64,000 bases of DNA, from assembly GCA_900708905.1 (NCBI GenBank), contig CAADRB010000012.1:2719394-2783393 (forward strand), given 5' to 3'. The stretch comes from Hymenolepis diminuta. Its lineage: Eukaryota; Platyhelminthes; Cestoda; Cyclophyllidea; Hymenolepididae. Of this stretch, positions 62,331-64,000 are shown piece after piece. The stretch's first letter is position 1, and each line of letters begins with the position of its first letter. Position numbers and translations under genes: made by a program. A model generated the notes under the pieces. The model saw only the letters and a list, made by a program, of their open reading frames with translations, was not told the DNA's origin and did no database searches.

Positions 62331-64000
62331 AACCCATTAAAACATAGAAAAATCGAAATGAATAATTGATCAGTCACAGGGGATGCTGAAATGTTCCCAA
62401 TGCTTGACTGACTCCACAAATTCTCTCTTTGCTTCCCGATTAAGAGGAATATTTCATCCGGGGATTTTTAATGTTTGTAGACGCACTGTGATTAAATAAC
62501 TCAACAAAGAATATAGTTAGTAAATCAGAGATGATTAGAACTCTATTTGTATCAAAGAATGTCACACTAAATGCCTTACCAGGATTTATTGCTCTTTAAA
62601 GGTCTTGAATAGAAAACTTGTACAATGAACGGTCTTTGTGTACCACAGTTTATCTTATTTGTCTATCTTATTTAACATTAAAATCCTGCAATTTCAACTA
62701 AAACTGATCTATCATTCACTTCATAAAAAAATCAACACTAAAGAAAACAAACAAATGAGCAAGAAAGCGCTTTTATAAAAATAACGATCAAACGGTACAT
62801 ATGCTCCAAAATTCAACCTGAATAACAGATTGTATCAAAAAATGAAAGAGTCAAATTTGCCTTTGATGATGAATTAACTGAAATACAAAATTGTTCATAG
62901 AATTTTAGAATAATTCAGACATTTGTTTTGGAGTCTAAAGGTTCATATTATATAAAGTGAGTTTTAAGAAAGACGAAATTTTTGACAAGTTGACGTAGGA
63001 AAAAGATTAATTTGCATGTAACCAAAAGTCTGGCACATTTCTGTGGTAAGTGGTATGGCAAAAGTAAAGTATTCAATTTTAATAATGAAGCCAAAATAAA
63101 AGAATAACTTGAGTGGAATTTATAATATTTTTAGCGGGAGCAGAAGTTATTGCTAAGCCTATTATGAAATCATTTTAGATAATAAGAAAATGTATATAGA
63201 GAACTGTTGGATTAAACTAATAACAACGCATAGTGAAAAGAAATATCCCGATGCCGAATTTTCCTCCCCACCGACTAAAGTACGAAAATTAGTCATTAAA
63301 AACTGATGAAATATAAATTGATGAACTTGAAAATTGAAAGGCAACACTAAAGAAATTAGGATGTTACTTAATAGAAACTAAACACGGACGGTTATATTCA
63401 GATCTAATCAGTGAGTCTTGACCATCAGCAACTAAAATGTAGCAGAATAACTGATTCATAGAAAATATTAATACTGATTATTGTATTCGAAATTTTATCC
63501 ATATTAAGTATATTCTATGTGATCTTTATATTATTAAAGCGTCCACATATTTGCAATGGCTATCTCTGGAATATTTTACTATATCTCAACTCAAAATACC
63601 TACATTGTTATTATAAATATAAACCTTACTTATTCAAATATGTAGGCGGGATGTATGTAAAAACTAGCTAGAGTCACTGGAATAACAATAATTTTAAACA
63701 TTTACTAAATTACCTGATACATGCTATTTTAATCAAAATGTATTGAATGTTTGTTAATTTAATTAGACATTCATATAAAATAATGATTTTTGAACGGTAG
63801 CATCAATAACTTGATTGATTTTTCTAAATTAAAGCAATCGAAGTCACTATTCTCCATCATTTATACGGTCCTTATGCCAACATTTTATGAAGCAATAAAA
63901 AAAATTTTTTGGCTAAAATTGGTGCATTTATCCAAAAGGAATTAAAGCAACAATTTTATTATTAATCATTAACAGGCTTTACACAACTGTTGAAATGCAC

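Larger units (their letters stand above)
58545..64000. other. AT-rich region after TSEN2
   Basis: No supported gene. Apart from the TSEN2 poly(A) signal at 58781-58786, the sequence is AT-rich with short Ile/Phe/Leu/Lys-rich frames (for example 61418-61735 and 61737-61940) typical of chance frames in such composition. A (TA)n microsatellite lies at about 62301-62330. Confidence 0.5.

Overview
The window is AT-rich animal nuclear DNA that most resembles a parasitic flatworm, with a tapeworm more likely than a fluke. The reasons are intron-split genes with several introns of only 34-57 nt next to others of 1-5 kb, animal-specific families (a FOXP forkhead factor, SAM50 and a tRNA splicing endonuclease subunit), a start-codon-less downstream gene that fits flatworm spliced-leader trans-splicing, and short dispersed LTR-like repeats of the kind reported as TRIMs in taeniid tapeworms. 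The species assignment is inference; no marker gene settles it.

Layout. 1-14.4 kb has no gene I can support, apart from a CpG-richer island near 9.9-10.2 kb. 14.4-26.0 kb holds a complete plus-strand FOXP gene (9 coding exons, about 616 aa) with a CRE/CCAAT promoter and two GC-richer islands in its first two long introns. 28.1-31.2 kb holds a complete plus-strand SAMM50 gene (8 exons, about 495 aa), the mitochondrial outer-membrane beta-barrel insertase. 31.2-36.8 kb is apparently non-coding. 36.85-37.83 kb holds a damaged or partial minus-strand BACK-kelch gene. 38.6-43 kb is non-coding with two LTR-like repeat copies. 43.2-57.0 kb holds a large plus-strand gene (11 coding exons, about 693 aa) for a protein with an N-terminal C2-like domain, basic linkers and a C-terminal coiled coil, possibly Rab11-FIP-like. 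Its exon 4 lies between two nearly identical 304-bp inverted repeats. 57.4-58.5 kb holds the tRNA-splicing endonuclease catalytic subunit TSEN2. Its first recognised exon begins exactly in phase 0 at a splice acceptor, has no start codon of its own, and lies about 0.5 kb after the stop of the C2/coiled-coil gene. This fits a trans-spliced two-gene transcription unit whose spliced leader supplies the AUG. 58.8-64 kb shows no gene.

The genes are functionally unrelated (transcription factor, mitochondrial biogenesis, possible membrane traffic, tRNA splicing), so there is no pathway cluster. The most interesting features are architectural: the exon-flanking inverted repeat (a candidate circular-RNA or exon-skipping structure), the probable SL-donated start codon of TSEN2, and the candidate regulatory islands in and upstream of FOXP. 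Exon boundaries were worked out by hand from reading frame, phase and GT/AG signals; transcripts have not been seen.
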